DNA of 64,000 nucleotides, from positions 1,488,001-1,552,000 of the forward strand of contig NZ_CP101456.1 in NCBI RefSeq assembly GCF_024362485.1. The letters are read 5' to 3'. Position numbers and translations under genes: made by a program. Within the stretch, counting starts at the first letter, position 1, and every line of letters begins with the position of its first letter. The notes below the pieces were generated by a model that had not been told where the DNA came from, did no database searches, and worked only from the letters and a program-made list of their open reading frames with translations. Below, piece after piece: positions 39,864 through 49,088 of the stretch. Source of the DNA: Natronobeatus ordinarius. Lineage in GTDB: Archaea; Halobacteriota; Halobacteria; Halobacteriales; Natrialbaceae.

Positions 39864-41657
39864 TTACCGCGTTACCAGTTCTCGAGCGCGGATTCCGGCG
39901 TGGCCACCGGCACCCACCAGGATGCCGACGGCGTACAGGGCCGTGAGCGCGACGCCGATGGAGGCGCTCTCGACAGCCGAGTCGGTTTCGGCCTGGCTGT
40001 CCGAAAGCGACGCACACAGGTCCACGATCTTCCGGGTGGTCCGAGCCGTCAGACTCTCGGGGTGTTCGGCGAGCGTGTCGGCGATGGGTGGACTGATGCG
40101 GTAGTAGAGTCCGACCAGCCCGCGGCCCATCGGCGTCGCCGCCATGGACTCATCACGGAAGCGCCGGAGCGAGTTGAGCGTGTGCCCCTCGCCCGCGGTC
40201 GCCGTGGTGATGAAACAGCCGCCGTCGTCGCTGTCGGTCGTGAACGACTGGGTGAGCCCGGTGTCGGCGTCGTCGGTGGTCTCGGCGACCGCACGGAACT
40301 CGTAGTCTACGCCTTCAGTGAGTCCGGAGAGCGTCTCACTGAACGAGCCCGTCGCGGTGAGCGTCTCGGGGGCCGTCGCGTTCGGGAAGCCGCTGCCGAC
40401 TTCGCCCCACTCGAAGGAGACCTCCGCGCTGGTCGCGTCGCCGAGGTCGTCGAGTGAGCCGTTCAGCGTCGCCGACGTCTCGCCGACGCCGGTTGCGGAG
40501 TTAGTCGAGACGGAGAGTTCGGGCTCGGGGGGGTCCCCGAGAACCGCTGCCTCGGCGTCGAGCAATCCGTAGCCCTGTTCGTTGCCGCTGAGACCGATGT
40601 CCTCGGCGGTGTTCTGGAGCTGCTGGCGCGCCTCGGTGTTGCTCATCCCGTTACCCATCAGGTGCGCGGCCGCACCGGCGACGTGTGGACACGCCATCGA
40701 CGTCCCCGAGAGCGTGTCGTAGCTGTCGTTGAGGTACGTCGAGTAGATGTTACTCCCCGGCGCAGCGATCTCGACTTCGGGGCCGCGCGAGGAGAAACTC
40801 GAGATATTGTCGTTGTCGTCGGTCGAGGAGACCGCGATCACGCTGTCGTACGCCGCCGGGTAGCCGACGTTGTCACAGCAGCCGTCGTTACCCGCCGCGG
40901 CGACGACCAGCGTCCCCTGGCTGACGGCGTACTCACAGGCGTCCTCGAGTGCCTGGACGTGGCTGGAACCGCCGAGCGAGAGTGAGGCGACGTCGATACC
41001 CTGGTCGGCGGTCCACTCGATCCCGGCCGCGACGTCACCGAAGTTGCCGCCGCCGAACGAGTCGAGCACTTTTACGGCGTATAGCTCGGAGTCGAGCGAG
41101 ACGCCGACGACGCCGACCCCGTTGTCCGGCGCGACCGCCGTTCCGGCACAGTGGGTGCCGTGTCCGTTGTCGTCGCCGTACGGTTCGGGACAGGTGGAAC
41201 AGGAGGTTCCGAAGGCGGCGCCGCCGTCGACGTCGAGACTCTCGTGGTCGACCTGGACCCCGGTGTCGATGATCGCGATCGACCCACCGGCGCCGGTCTC
41301 ACCCCCCTGGTGGAGCACGTCGCCGCCGACGCGGTCGACGCCCCACGGGACGGTCTGAAGCGCGAACGCCTCCTGGTCGTCTTCGACGTACCGGACGTTC
41401 GGATTTCGCTCGAGTCCCTCGATCGCTTCGTCGGGGAACCGCCCGACGACCGCCTTCCCGATGTCGTCGAAGTCCAGCTCGTGATCGATCTCGTCGGCCG
41501 CTCGACGGGCGAGGCCGAATGGGGTGTCGGCGGTCAGCCCGACGATCTTCCGCTCTGGTGGTCCTCGTGCGACTGCTGTACCGGTGATTCCCGTAGCCGC
41601 CACGCCCGCAGCGGTGGTGCGGAGCACGCGACGGCGAGTGATGTTGTTGTCTGACAT
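39864..41657 (-). CDS. Tat-exported halolysin-like subtilase with CFI-box C-terminal domain
   Basis: 597 residues. Tat signal TRRRVLRTTAAGVAATGITG, then an I9-type propeptide (about 36-100), an S8 protease domain with Asp131 (IIDTGV), His166 (NGHGTHC), oxyanion Asn257 and Ser320 (GTSMACPHVAG), a beta-sandwich segment (about 405-475) and, from Cys481, a CFI-box domain (CFITTATAGEGHTLNSLRRF, FRDESMAATPMGRGLVGLYY). A hydrophobic helix near 567-590 could anchor the protein in the membrane. Halolysins often end in a polycystic-kidney-type or similar domain; the CFI-box end is unusual. Eight or so Cys in the protease domain could form disulfides. No TATA box at the usual distance; see the upstream region. 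Confidence 0.93.
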   Translation of the reverse strand: MSDNNITRRRVLRTTAAGVAATGITGTAVARGPPERKIVGLTADTPFGLARRAADEIDHELDFDDIGKAVVGRFPDEAIEGLERNPNVRYVEDDQEAFALQTVPWGVDRVGGDVLHQGGETGAGGSIAIIDTGVQVDHESLDVDGGAAFGTSCSTCPEPYGDDNGHGTHCAGTAVAPDNGVGVVGVSLDSELYAVKVLDSFGGGNFGDVAAGIEWTADQGIDVASLSLGGSSHVQALEDACEYAVSQGTLVVAAAGNDGCCDNVGYPAAYDSVIAVSSTDDNDNISSFSSRGPEVEIAAPGSNIYSTYLNDSYDTLSGTSMACPHVAGAAAHLMGNGMSNTEARQQLQNTAEDIGLSGNEQGYGLLDAEAAVLGDPPEPELSVSTNSATGVGETSATLNGSLDDLGDATSAEVSFEWGEVGSGFPNATAPETLTATGSFSETLSGLTEGVDYEFRAVAETTDDADTGLTQSFTTDSDDGGCFITTATAGEGHTLNSLRRFRDESMAATPMGRGLVGLYYRISPPIADTLAEHPESLTARTTRKIVDLCASLSDSQAETDSAVESASIGVALTALYAVGILVGAGGHAGIRARELVTR

Positions 41658-42015
41658 GAAGTAGTGCGCGACGCATGGCGTCTGTGACCCCGCTTGCGCT
41701 CGACGACGACCATCGATCGCAGAGCGCCCTGAACGACGCTCGCGATCGAGTCCACGCCGCCGAGCTGACACACTGGTACGACCCCGTTCCGATGCGGTCG
41801 TTACTTGTCTGTGTGTGTTCACAGCGTGGCGTGTTCGGACGTAGCATGCGCCTGGTCAATGGTTATTACCAAAGTATATTAATATTTCCATTGTTGTTGA
41901 ACAGTCTCTTGCTGAAGACCGCTTTCGCAGACGTTCAGTCAGAAACGTCGGCAATTGATTTCGAAGCGTCGCGGGTGGCTTCAAAAAGTGTGAAACTGAC
42001 GTGCCGCAGTTCGCG
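41658..42015. other. Long intergenic region between the two subtilase genes
   Basis: 358 bp with no convincing gene. The middle (about 41850-41960) is AT-rich and contains AATATACT (reverse strand, near 41872-41880), a good TATA match. It lies about 190 nt before the subtilase ATG at 41657, so either the mRNA has a long leader or the box drives something else. The first reverse-strand ATG after it (41847) opens an out-of-frame, arginine-rich frame that is unlikely to be a protein. Confidence 0.6.
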
Positions 42016-43557
42016 TCAGTAGTCTTTCGTCTCGCTCGTCTCGTTACCGGCTTCGTCGACGACGGTGAGTCGGACGGTGTCGGGGCTGTCGCGAGTGCGC
42101 AGTTCGTGTTCGCCCGACGCACTCGAGCCGCTGACCGACGAGCTCTCTGCATCCAGGACGGTGGTGCCGTCGAGCAGTTCGGACGTCACGGACTCGAGTG
42201 CACCGTCGGCGTCGGAGACGGTCCAGTCGACGTCAGCGCGCGACCAGGGGCCCGAGCCCCGCGTGCTTAGCGAGAAGTCGTCGATCTCCGGGGCGGACTC
42301 GACGTCGTCCTCATCATCCTCTTCGTCGTCGTCCTCTTCTTCGTCATCCTCGTCGTCCTCTTCGTCGTCGCCCTCTTCCAGCTCGAGCGCGTTCGCGACG
42401 TTTAGTCGGCCGGCGCCCTGTTCGTTGTCGTCGAGGCTGATGTCGTCAGCGGCGTCTTTCAGGAGGTCCCGAATCTCGTCGGGATCGTAGCCGGCCGCGA
42501 GCAGTGTCGCGGCAGCGCCAGCGACGTGTGGGCAGGACATCGAGGTTCCCGAGAACGATGCGTAGTCATCGCGCGGAACGGTCGAGAGGACGTCGACGCC
42601 GGGTGCGGCGAGGTCGACCTCGGGACCCGTCGAGGAGAAGTCCGCCAGCTCGTCGTCCTCGTCGGTGGCCGAGACGGCGATCACATCGTCGTACGCGGCC
42701 GGATAGCCGACGCAGTCGGTGCACGGACCCGAGTTGCCCGCCGCGGCGACCATGACGACGCCCGCGTTGGTGGCGTACTCGACGGCGTCCTCGACGACCT
42801 CGGAGCCGCTATCTGCCCCGAGGCTCAGGCTCTGGACGTCGTGACCCTGGTCGGCCGACCACACGATTCCCTCGGCGATGTCGTCGAACGTGCCGCTCCC
42901 GCTGCAGTCGAGGACCTTCACCGCGTGCAGCGTCACGTCGGGCGCGACGCCGAGCACACCGACGCCGTCGTCCGCCGCACCGACGGTTCCAGCACAGTGA
43001 GTGCCGTGGTCGTTGTCGTCGTCCCACGGCTCGAGACACTCCTCGATGTCGTTGCCGCCGCCGAAGGGGCCGCCACCGCAGCCCGTGGTACAGGCGGCGT
43101 CGTCGGTCGCGTACCCCTCGCCGAGGTTCTCTGCGAGGGTCTCGTGGGCGGCGTCGATGCCCGTGTCGATGACGGCGACGCTGACGTTCGCGCCCGTTTC
43201 GCCGTTTTCGATCGCGACGTCGGCTTTGACTTTCTCGATCCCGTACGGCGTCTCCTGGCCGAGCGCGTGCATCCGGCCGTTCTGTTCGACGTAGCGGACG
43301 TTCGGGTTGTTCTGGAGTGCCTCGACCGCCTGTTCGGAGAACCGGCCGGAGATGGCGCTCCCGATCTTCCCGAAGTCGAGTTCCTTCCGTACCGATTGTG
43401 CCGCTCGCCGAACCGCACCCCGGTCGCCGCCGGGAACGATGCCGACGACGTATTCGCCCTCGTTCGCTGCAGTCGCCTTCCCCACGAGTGTCGTCCCGAC
43501 GGCACCCGCCGTTACTCCCTGTAGAACCGTTCGCCGTGAGTAATGCTCATCTCCCAT
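42016..43557 (-). CDS. Tat-exported halolysin-like subtilase with acidic linker
   Basis: 513 residues. Tat signal SRRTVLQGVTAGAVGTTLVG, I9-type propeptide (about 35-95), S8 domain with Asp131 (VIDTGI), His184 (DHGTHCAGT) and Ser339 (FSGTSMSCPHVAG). After the protease domain comes an acidic linker made almost only of Glu and Asp (about 392-418), then a roughly 95-residue beta-sandwich C-terminal domain (DDFSLSTRGSGPWSRADVDW) that should help surface or substrate binding. It is secreted and folded before export. It is a tandem paralogue of the next gene but lacks the CFI-box domain. TTAAGTTATC about 35 nt before the ATG is the likely promoter. Confidence 0.94.
   Translation of the reverse strand: MGDEHYSRRTVLQGVTAGAVGTTLVGKATAANEGEYVVGIVPGGDRGAVRRAAQSVRKELDFGKIGSAISGRFSEQAVEALQNNPNVRYVEQNGRMHALGQETPYGIEKVKADVAIENGETGANVSVAVIDTGIDAAHETLAENLGEGYATDDAACTTGCGGGPFGGGNDIEECLEPWDDDNDHGTHCAGTVGAADDGVGVLGVAPDVTLHAVKVLDCSGSGTFDDIAEGIVWSADQGHDVQSLSLGADSGSEVVEDAVEYATNAGVVMVAAAGNSGPCTDCVGYPAAYDDVIAVSATDEDDELADFSSTGPEVDLAAPGVDVLSTVPRDDYASFSGTSMSCPHVAGAAATLLAAGYDPDEIRDLLKDAADDISLDDNEQGAGRLNVANALELEEGDDEEDDEDDEEEDDDEEDDEDDVESAPEIDDFSLSTRGSGPWSRADVDWTVSDADGALESVTSELLDGTTVLDAESSSVSGSSASGEHELRTRDSPDTVRLTVVDEAGNETSETKDY
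42304..42383. repeat. Simple GAN-type repeat coding the acidic linker
   Basis: Irregular run of TCN/TTC triplets on the plus strand, coding Glu and Asp on the minus strand. It looks like a low-complexity expansion rather than a regulatory repeat and may vary in length between strains. Confidence 0.6.
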
Positions 43558-43751
43558 GGTATATGTGTTGCATGTACACCCACAGGGAGTGATAACTTAA
43601 AACATCCGTATGGTCTCCTCGAGAAACTGTTCGGAAATATAGGAGTAGCGGAATGAACGGGCGAAACTAATGTCACTGAAGTCATCTATTGGGCGCGGTG
43701 AAACTCCGTCTGACGTAAGAACTATACTGACAGCGAAGGTGTCTGTCGACT

Positions 43752-44108
43752 ATGGGACTCATGAGCAAAATTCTCGGCGGCGGACAGTCCCGAACGACCG
43801 AGGATTACGTTGAACTCGACCTCGACGACGTAGCTGACCACGGGAGACAGGCGACGATGCAGGTCCACGTCGCAGAGATCGATGGACAGCCGTCCGCGAT
43901 CGACATCAAAGACGCCGTCTACGACGGCGACATCGTCATCGCCGACATCACCCGCCTGCGCACGAAAGACAGCACGGCCGAACACATCGTCGACGAACTC
44001 CGGCAGGTCGCTCGAGAGGTCGACGGCGACATCGTTCAGAAAGGCGACGACCAGATCATCATCACGCCCACGGGCGTGCGGATCGGCCGGGAGAAGCTCG
44101 GCCGGTGA
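43752..44108 (+). CDS. sepF: Cell-division membrane anchor SepF
   Basis: 118 residues. A short amphipathic N-terminus (MGLMSKILGGGQSR) should bind the membrane, and the C-terminal domain (VHVAEIDGQPSAIDIKDAVY, GDIVIADITRL, QKGDDQIIITPTGVRIGRE) has the SepF beta-sheet pattern. In haloarchaea SepF is known as the anchor for FtsZ2 in the division ring. ACTATACTG about 25 nt before the ATG is a good TATA element. Divergent from subtilase 2. An alternative start at 43761 would remove three residues of the membrane-targeting helix. Confidence 0.93.
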   Translation: MGLMSKILGGGQSRTTEDYVELDLDDVADHGRQATMQVHVAEIDGQPSAIDIKDAVYDGDIVIADITRLRTKDSTAEHIVDELRQVAREVDGDIVQKGDDQIIITPTGVRIGREKLGR

Positions 44109-44369
44109 CCGAGTAGCCGGCTTTTCCTCCGACGGGGCGGACTGTCACTCGACTGTTTCGCCATCGTTTCGATACGAGACTCACCGATCGGTTCCGGCAT
44201 GCCGTGAGCGGCAGAGCGGCGACGCCGCCTCTAGTACTCGTGAGACGAGTGACACCCGATCACAGCCGACGTTCGTGACTGGCTGTGCAGTGACTTCACC
44301 GTGTCCTGTCGCTGATCCGGCGTGACCCGCGTTCTTCCGTCGCCGTTCGCGACGAGAATAACTGAGTTG
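44109..44369. other. Intergenic region between sepF and tenA
   Basis: No gene recognised. It contains one short perfect hairpin, ACTCGT-GAG-ACGAGT (44236-44250). The tenA promoter with its repeats follows. Confidence 0.55.
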
Positions 44370-44393
44370 TATTCGTCAGTTATATTCATCAGT
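44370..44393 (+). promoter_or_regulatory. tenA promoter with direct repeats around the TATA box
   Basis: TATTCGTCAGT (44370-44380) and TATTCATCAGT (44383-44393) are direct repeats 13 bp apart that flank and overlap the TATA sequence TTATAT (44380-44385), itself 28 nt before the ATG at 44411. A protein bound there would block or modulate transcription factor binding, so this is a candidate operator for thiamine-related control. Confidence 0.5.
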
Positions 44394-44410
44394 AGGCGAA
44401 ACAGGGTGGT

Positions 44411-45070
44411 ATGACGTTCAGTGACGCCCTCCTCGAGGAGGGAGAACACGTCTGGGAGGCACAGTACGAGCACCCGTTCGTGGTCGAACTCGCCGAGGGA
44501 ACCCTCGACGAGGCGCCGTTCCAGCACTGGCTGAAACAGGACTACCGGTACCTGCTCGACTACGCGCGGCTGTTCGCCCTCGCCGGGACGAAAGCGCGCG
44601 ACGAGGAGACGATGACCCACTTACTCGGGGTCGCCCACACGGTACTCGACCACGAGATGGACCTCCACCGGTCGTTCGCCGCCGACTACGGAATCGAGCG
44701 TGAGGAACTCGAGTCCGTCGAGAAAGCCCCGACCTGCGTCGCGTACACGAACTTTCTCGTGCGCACCGCCTACGAGGGCTCGGTCGCAGAGATCGCGGCC
44801 GCGCTGTTCCCCTGTATGCAGGGCTACCAGGACGTGGGCGAGCACATGGCCGACCTCGCCACCGAGGAACACCGGTACACGCCGTTCATCGAGATGTACA
44901 CCGGCGAAGAGTTCCGCGAGGCGACCCGCTGGTGTCGCGAGTTCGTCGATCGCTGCGGGGAGGCCTACCCCGGCGAGCACGACGCTATGCGCGAGGCGTT
45001 CCTCACGAGCGCCAAACTCGAGTACCGGTTCTGGGAGATGGCCTACACCCAGGAGGGGTGGGGACTGTGA
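44411..45070 (+). CDS. tenA: TenA family thiaminase II / aminopyrimidine aminohydrolase (TenA-C)
   Basis: 219 residues, full length. TenA enzymes hydrolyse aminomethyl-pyrimidine breakdown products of thiamine to hydroxymethylpyrimidine for salvage. The active-site Cys is present as Cys135 in ALFPCMQGYQDVG, and Asp50 in KQDYRYLLDYARLFALAG and the C-terminal KLEYRFWEMAYTQEGW are conserved. The product would be the substrate of ThiD, which is encoded as ThiDN about 16 kb away. The downstream TenA-like gene starts at GTGA overlapping this stop, so the two are co-translated. Confidence 0.93.
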   Translation: MTFSDALLEEGEHVWEAQYEHPFVVELAEGTLDEAPFQHWLKQDYRYLLDYARLFALAGTKARDEETMTHLLGVAHTVLDHEMDLHRSFAADYGIEREELESVEKAPTCVAYTNFLVRTAYEGSVAEIAAALFPCMQGYQDVGEHMADLATEEHRYTPFIEMYTGEEFREATRWCREFVDRCGEAYPGEHDAMREAFLTSAKLEYRFWEMAYTQEGWGL

Positions 45071-45804
45071 CGGCCACCGACACGTACGCGGCGTACGCTG
45101 CCGACGCCGACGAGCCTCGATTTACCGACTGGCTGCGCGAGCGGGCCGAGCCGGCGTGGACCGACGCGGTCACCCACCCGTTTGCCCGGCAACTCGGCGA
45201 CGGGACGCTCCCCGAGGACGCCTACGCCGCGTATCTGGTCCAGGACTACGCCTTCGTCGACGAACTCGTCGGAACGTTCGGCTTCGCCGTCGGGGAAGCC
45301 CCCGGCATCGACGCGAAGCGGCCGCTCGTGGAGTTCCTCGAGACCGTCACCGACGAAGAAAACGACTACTTCCTGCGGTCGTTCGAGGCGCTCGAGGTTC
45401 CCGAATCGAGGTGGCACGATCCCGAACCGACGGCGACGACGCAGGCCTTCCTCGACCTCCTCGGACGAGCCGCCAGACAGGGCGGGTACGCCGAGACCCT
45501 CGCCGTCCTCGTGCCGGCGGAGTGGATCTACCGTGAGTGGGCGACCGCCGTCGCCGACGAGTACGCCGATCCCGCAGCCGACGAGCCGCCGAGTGCCGGG
45601 GCCGACCTTCCCTTCTACTACGCCGAGTGGATCGACCTCCACGCCGTGCCGTCGTTCGTCGACTTCGTCGACTGGCTGCGCGGCCAGCTCGACGCGGTCG
45701 GGCCGGCGCTCTCCTCGCGTCGACAGCGCCGAGTCGAAACGTTGTTCCGCCGGTCCGTCGACCTCGAGGTCGCCTTCTTCGACGACGCGCTCGAGCAGGG
45801 GTAG
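45067..45804 (+). CDS. TenA-like protein lacking the active-site Cys (TenA-E type)
   Basis: 245 residues from a GTG at 45067 that overlaps the previous stop by four bases; GGAGGGG at 45052-45058 is a good ribosome-binding site. The fold matches the first gene (THPFARQLGDGTLPEDAYAA, YLVQDYAFVDELVGTFGFAV), but where TenA-C has FPCMQGY this has VPAEWIY (Glu152), the pattern of TenA-E proteins. TenA-E members are linked to other steps of thiamine pyrimidine salvage such as deformylation or amide hydrolysis in some organisms. The pair probably handles two steps of the same salvage route; that is inference. Confidence 0.88.
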   Translation: MTATDTYAAYAADADEPRFTDWLRERAEPAWTDAVTHPFARQLGDGTLPEDAYAAYLVQDYAFVDELVGTFGFAVGEAPGIDAKRPLVEFLETVTDEENDYFLRSFEALEVPESRWHDPEPTATTQAFLDLLGRAARQGGYAETLAVLVPAEWIYREWATAVADEYADPAADEPPSAGADLPFYYAEWIDLHAVPSFVDFVDWLRGQLDAVGPALSSRRQRRVETLFRRSVDLEVAFFDDALEQG

Positions 45805-45860
45805 GTGTACTCGAGGCGGTCGCTCTCGGGGATAGAAACGAGAAAACGCAGAACGCAGTC

Positions 45861-48047
45861 TTAGAGGTAGTCGATACTCTGGGGCAGCTCGAGTTTCATG
45901 CCCTTGCGCTCGCGGATCTCCATGATCGTCTCGCGCTGGAGGGAGTCGGACATGACCTCGAAGCCGGCGTTCTCGGTGTTCCAGGCGGCACGACCCTCGG
46001 TCGCGCTGCGGATGTCACTCGAGAAGCCGATCATCTCTTCGACGGGCGCGATGCCCTCGACGACCATGAGGTCACCCTCCTGGTACATGTCGTCGACGCG
46101 GCCACGGCGGCCCTGGATCTCGCCGGAGGCGGCGCCCATGTGCTCGTTGGGGACGTCGATGCGGACGTCCTGCATCGGCTCGAGCAGCTTGACGTGGGCG
46201 TCGATCAGCGAGCGGTGGACGGCCTCCCGGGTCGCCGGGATGACCTGTGCCGGACCACGGTGGATGGTGTCCTCGTGGAGCTTGGCGTCGTGCAGCCGGA
46301 TGAGCGTCCCCTGGACCGGCTCGTTGGCGAGCGGACCGTTGTCGAGGGCCTCCTCGAGCCCCTCGATGAACAGCTCCATCGTCTCGTTCAGGTGCTGGAT
46401 ACCCTTGGTCTGGTCGAGCAGGATGTTGGTGCCGTGGATGTGCTCGACGACCTGGGCGTCGTCTTTCTCCATGCCGGCTTCCATGAGCGCCTCACGGCGC
46501 TCGAGTTCGGGCATGTCCATCGACGCCTCGCCCAGCTGGATCGTCTCGACGAGTTCGTCGCTGAGTGGCTCCGCGGAGATGTAAAAGCGGTTGTGGCGGT
46601 TGGGCGAGATCCCTTCGACGGTGTCGCTCTCGCGCTGGACGGCCTCGCGGTAGACGACGATCGGCTCACCGGTGTTGACGGGGATGCCCTGGTTGGCCTC
46701 CATCCGCTGGGTGATGACCTCGAGGTGGAGCTCACCCTGTCCGGAGATCAGGTGCTCGCCGGTGTCCTCGTTGATGTCGATCTGGATCGTCGGGTCTTCC
46801 TTGGAGAACTGCCGGAGCGCCTCGATGAGCTTCGGCAGGTCGTCCATCGTCTTCGCCTCGACGGACTTCGTGATGACCGGCTCGGAGATGTGCTCGATCG
46901 ACTCGAAGGGGGTCATCTCGACGTTCGAGACGGTCGAGCCGGCGATGGCGTCGCGCAGGCCGGTGACGGCCGCGATGTTCCCGGCGGGAACGCGTTCCAC
47001 TTCCTCGCGCTCGCCACCCATGTAGATGCCGACGTTCTGGATGCGGTTTTTGCCCGCGACGCCGGAGACGTACAGCTCCTGGCCCTTCTCGAGGGAGCCC
47101 GAGAAGACACGACCGGAGGCGACTTCGCCCGCGTGGGGGTCCATCGAGATGTCGGTGACCATCAGGACGACCTCGCCCTCTTCGTCGACGAGTCGCATCG
47201 ATTCGGCCAGCTCTGACTCGGCGTCGCCGCGCCAGATGCGCGGGATACGGCGGGGCTGAGCATCGACGGGGTTGGGGAAGTGCTCACAGACCATGTCCAG
47301 GACGACGTCCGACAGGGGCGTCCGCTCGTGGAGCTCCTGGCGTTTGTCGGCCTGCTCTAAGTCGATGATGTCGCCGAAGTCCATCCCGGTGCGCTGCATC
47401 GAGGGCATCGAGACGCCCCACTTGTACAGCGCAGAACCGAAACCGACGGTGCCGCCTTCGACCGAAACCGTCCAGTCGTCGACGTCGTCCATGTCCTCGG
47501 TCATCCCGCGGATGAGGTCGTTGACGTCCTGGATGACCTTCAGGAGGCGCTCTTGCATCTCCTGTGGGCCTTCTTGCAGCTCGGAGATGAGGCGGTCCAC
47601 CTTGTTGATGAACAGCGCGGGCTTGACGCCTTCGCGCAGTGCCTGGCGCAGCACCGTCTCGGTCTGGGGCATCGCACCCTCGACGGCGTCGACGACGACG
47701 AGCGCACCGTCGACGGCGCGCATCGCACGGGTGACGTCGCCACCGAAGTCGACGTGGCCCGGCGTGTCGATGAGGTTGATGAGGTGGTTGGTGTCCTCGT
47801 ACTCGTGGGTCATCGAGACGTTCGCCGCGTCGATGGTGATCCCACGTTCCTGTTCGTCTTCCTCCGTGTCCATCGCGAGCTGCTGGCCGGCAGTATCATC
47901 GGAGATCATGCCCGCACCTGCGAGGAGGTTGTCCGAAAGTGTCGTTTTACCGTGGTCGACGTGAGCGGCGATGGCGATGTTCCGGATGTTCTCCGGCTCG
48001 TCCATCAACCGTTCACACTCCTGTACGATCTTCTTACGTCGGCCCAT
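45861..48047 (-). CDS. fusA: Translation elongation factor 2 (aEF-2)
   Basis: 728 residues, the archaeal size. GTPase that moves tRNA and mRNA on the ribosome after each peptide bond. G motifs are complete: [35 protein letters not shown]. The diphthamide precursor is His596 in [15 protein letters not shown], the residue modified in all archaea and eukaryotes. CTTTTGA about 27 nt before the ATG is the likely promoter element. Unlike the common archaeal arrangement, no ribosomal protein genes (rps12, rps7) are adjacent here. Confidence 0.98.
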   Translation of the reverse strand: MGRRKKIVQECERLMDEPENIRNIAIAAHVDHGKTTLSDNLLAGAGMISDDTAGQQLAMDTEEDEQERGITIDAANVSMTHEYEDTNHLINLIDTPGHVDFGGDVTRAMRAVDGALVVVDAVEGAMPQTETVLRQALREGVKPALFINKVDRLISELQEGPQEMQERLLKVIQDVNDLIRGMTEDMDDVDDWTVSVEGGTVGFGSALYKWGVSMPSMQRTGMDFGDIIDLEQADKRQELHERTPLSDVVLDMVCEHFPNPVDAQPRRIPRIWRGDAESELAESMRLVDEEGEVVLMVTDISMDPHAGEVASGRVFSGSLEKGQELYVSGVAGKNRIQNVGIYMGGEREEVERVPAGNIAAVTGLRDAIAGSTVSNVEMTPFESIEHISEPVITKSVEAKTMDDLPKLIEALRQFSKEDPTIQIDINEDTGEHLISGQGELHLEVITQRMEANQGIPVNTGEPIVVYREAVQRESDTVEGISPNRHNRFYISAEPLSDELVETIQLGEASMDMPELERREALMEAGMEKDDAQVVEHIHGTNILLDQTKGIQHLNETMELFIEGLEEALDNGPLANEPVQGTLIRLHDAKLHEDTIHRGPAQVIPATREAVHRSLIDAHVKLLEPMQDVRIDVPNEHMGAASGEIQGRRGRVDDMYQEGDLMVVEGIAPVEEMIGFSSDIRSATEGRAAWNTENAGFEVMSDSLQRETIMEIRERKGMKLELPQSIDYL

Positions 48048-48335
48048 ATACGCCCCACTACCGGTAGCGGGGTCAAAAGGGTGCTGTTTCGCATCGCACC
48101 CCTATTTTCGCCAGACGCGACGGTCGTCGCGGATGATACGACTCGACCACGGGAGTTTCGACCGCGAATCGGCGAACGTCGCCGTCACCGCGCCGGCTCG
48201 TGCAATTTGCGTGAGTGAATGCCACGCAGAAAGGTCGACCGACCGGCCGTGAATTTGACCCACACGGCTCACCGCAGACAGCACACGAGATCAGGCGTAA
48301 GAGCCATACCGTCACCGCCCTTGATACTGCTACAC

Positions 48336-49088
48336 ATGGACCTCCGCGTACAGGGGTCAGGGCCCGCCGCACCTTTTCTCGGAGCCCGCGACCTCCTCGA
48401 GACCGAACACGACCTCTCCCTGCCCGTCCACGTCCGGGTTCGTGAGAATCCGGACGAACGCACCTGGGCGGCCCACTACAACGACCGTCACGTCCTGAAC
48501 ATCTCGAGGCAGGCCGCCTCGAGCGCGCTCGCCCGAGAACTCGCCTTACACGAGTTCGCCCACATGGCTCGCTACGAACAGGAACATCCCTCCCACGTCC
48601 AGTCGACCGAGGAGGTGCTCTACCTCGCACTCGCGGGCAAGCGCGTCGAACGGCGCAAGCTCGCCCACTGCTATCAGATCGCGAACCACATGAAAGACAT
48701 CTACGCCGACGACATCACCCTCTCGGTGGGACCGGGTGAGAAACTGCTTGCCTTTCTCGAGTCGAGCCTGGCCCGGGCGCTCGCAGACCAGCCTCCGACG
48801 CCCCCGCGGCCGGGCCTCGAACGGATCTCGCCCGCCGCAGATCCCGAGATCACCGCCGTCAACGCGGCGTTCGCGCTCGCACTCGCCGAGCGTCACGACT
48901 TACTCGAGTCCGACCACCGCCTGTACGACCTCGCGAGCGCCGCGGCGCTCGACGCTCCGACCGTCGACTTCGACGGCTTCCGGCGTCGGTTCAGAGAACT
49001 CACGGCCGATCCGGGCTCGAGTGCCTATCGACGGGTGCTCGTCGAGGCGACGCGCTCGTACGTCGGCGGAGAGCCAGCGGCCGACTGA
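48336..49088 (+). CDS. DUF5781-like protein with HEFAH metalloprotease-type motif
   Basis: 250 residues from the ATG at 48336. The motif LARELALHEFAHMARYEQEH at about residues 67-86 contains HEFAH, the zincin HExxH pattern, with a further Glu in TEEVLYLALAGKRVE that might be the third ligand. The rest is helical. The motif suggests a soluble zinc-dependent protease or a degenerate relative. No signal peptide. It is divergent from EF-2, with 288 bp between them. The longer frame opening at 48219 was rejected as it lacks the acidic composition typical of the rest. Confidence 0.75.
   Translation: MDLRVQGSGPAAPFLGARDLLETEHDLSLPVHVRVRENPDERTWAAHYNDRHVLNISRQAASSALARELALHEFAHMARYEQEHPSHVQSTEEVLYLALAGKRVERRKLAHCYQIANHMKDIYADDITLSVGPGEKLLAFLESSLARALADQPPTPPRPGLERISPAADPEITAVNAAFALALAERHDLLESDHRLYDLASAAALDAPTVDFDGFRRRFRELTADPGSSAYRRVLVEATRSYVGGEPAAD

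Noticed and set aside
41299-41847. Leaderless-looking frame starting at ATG 41847 on the minus strand
   Set aside because: Arginine-rich and out of frame over the subtilase gene; treated as part of a leader instead.
42304-42383. Possible microsatellite or CRISPR-like repeat
   Set aside because: Irregular triplets that code the Glu/Asp linker; no spacer structure.
45537-47216. A 559-codon open frame antisense to EF-2 and the end of the second TenA gene
   Set aside because: Overlaps two well-supported genes and has no domain of its own.
48102-48284. 60-codon minus-strand frame between EF-2 and the HEFAH gene
   Set aside because: Basic, serine- and arginine-rich, no promoter and no acidic bias expected of haloarchaeal proteins.
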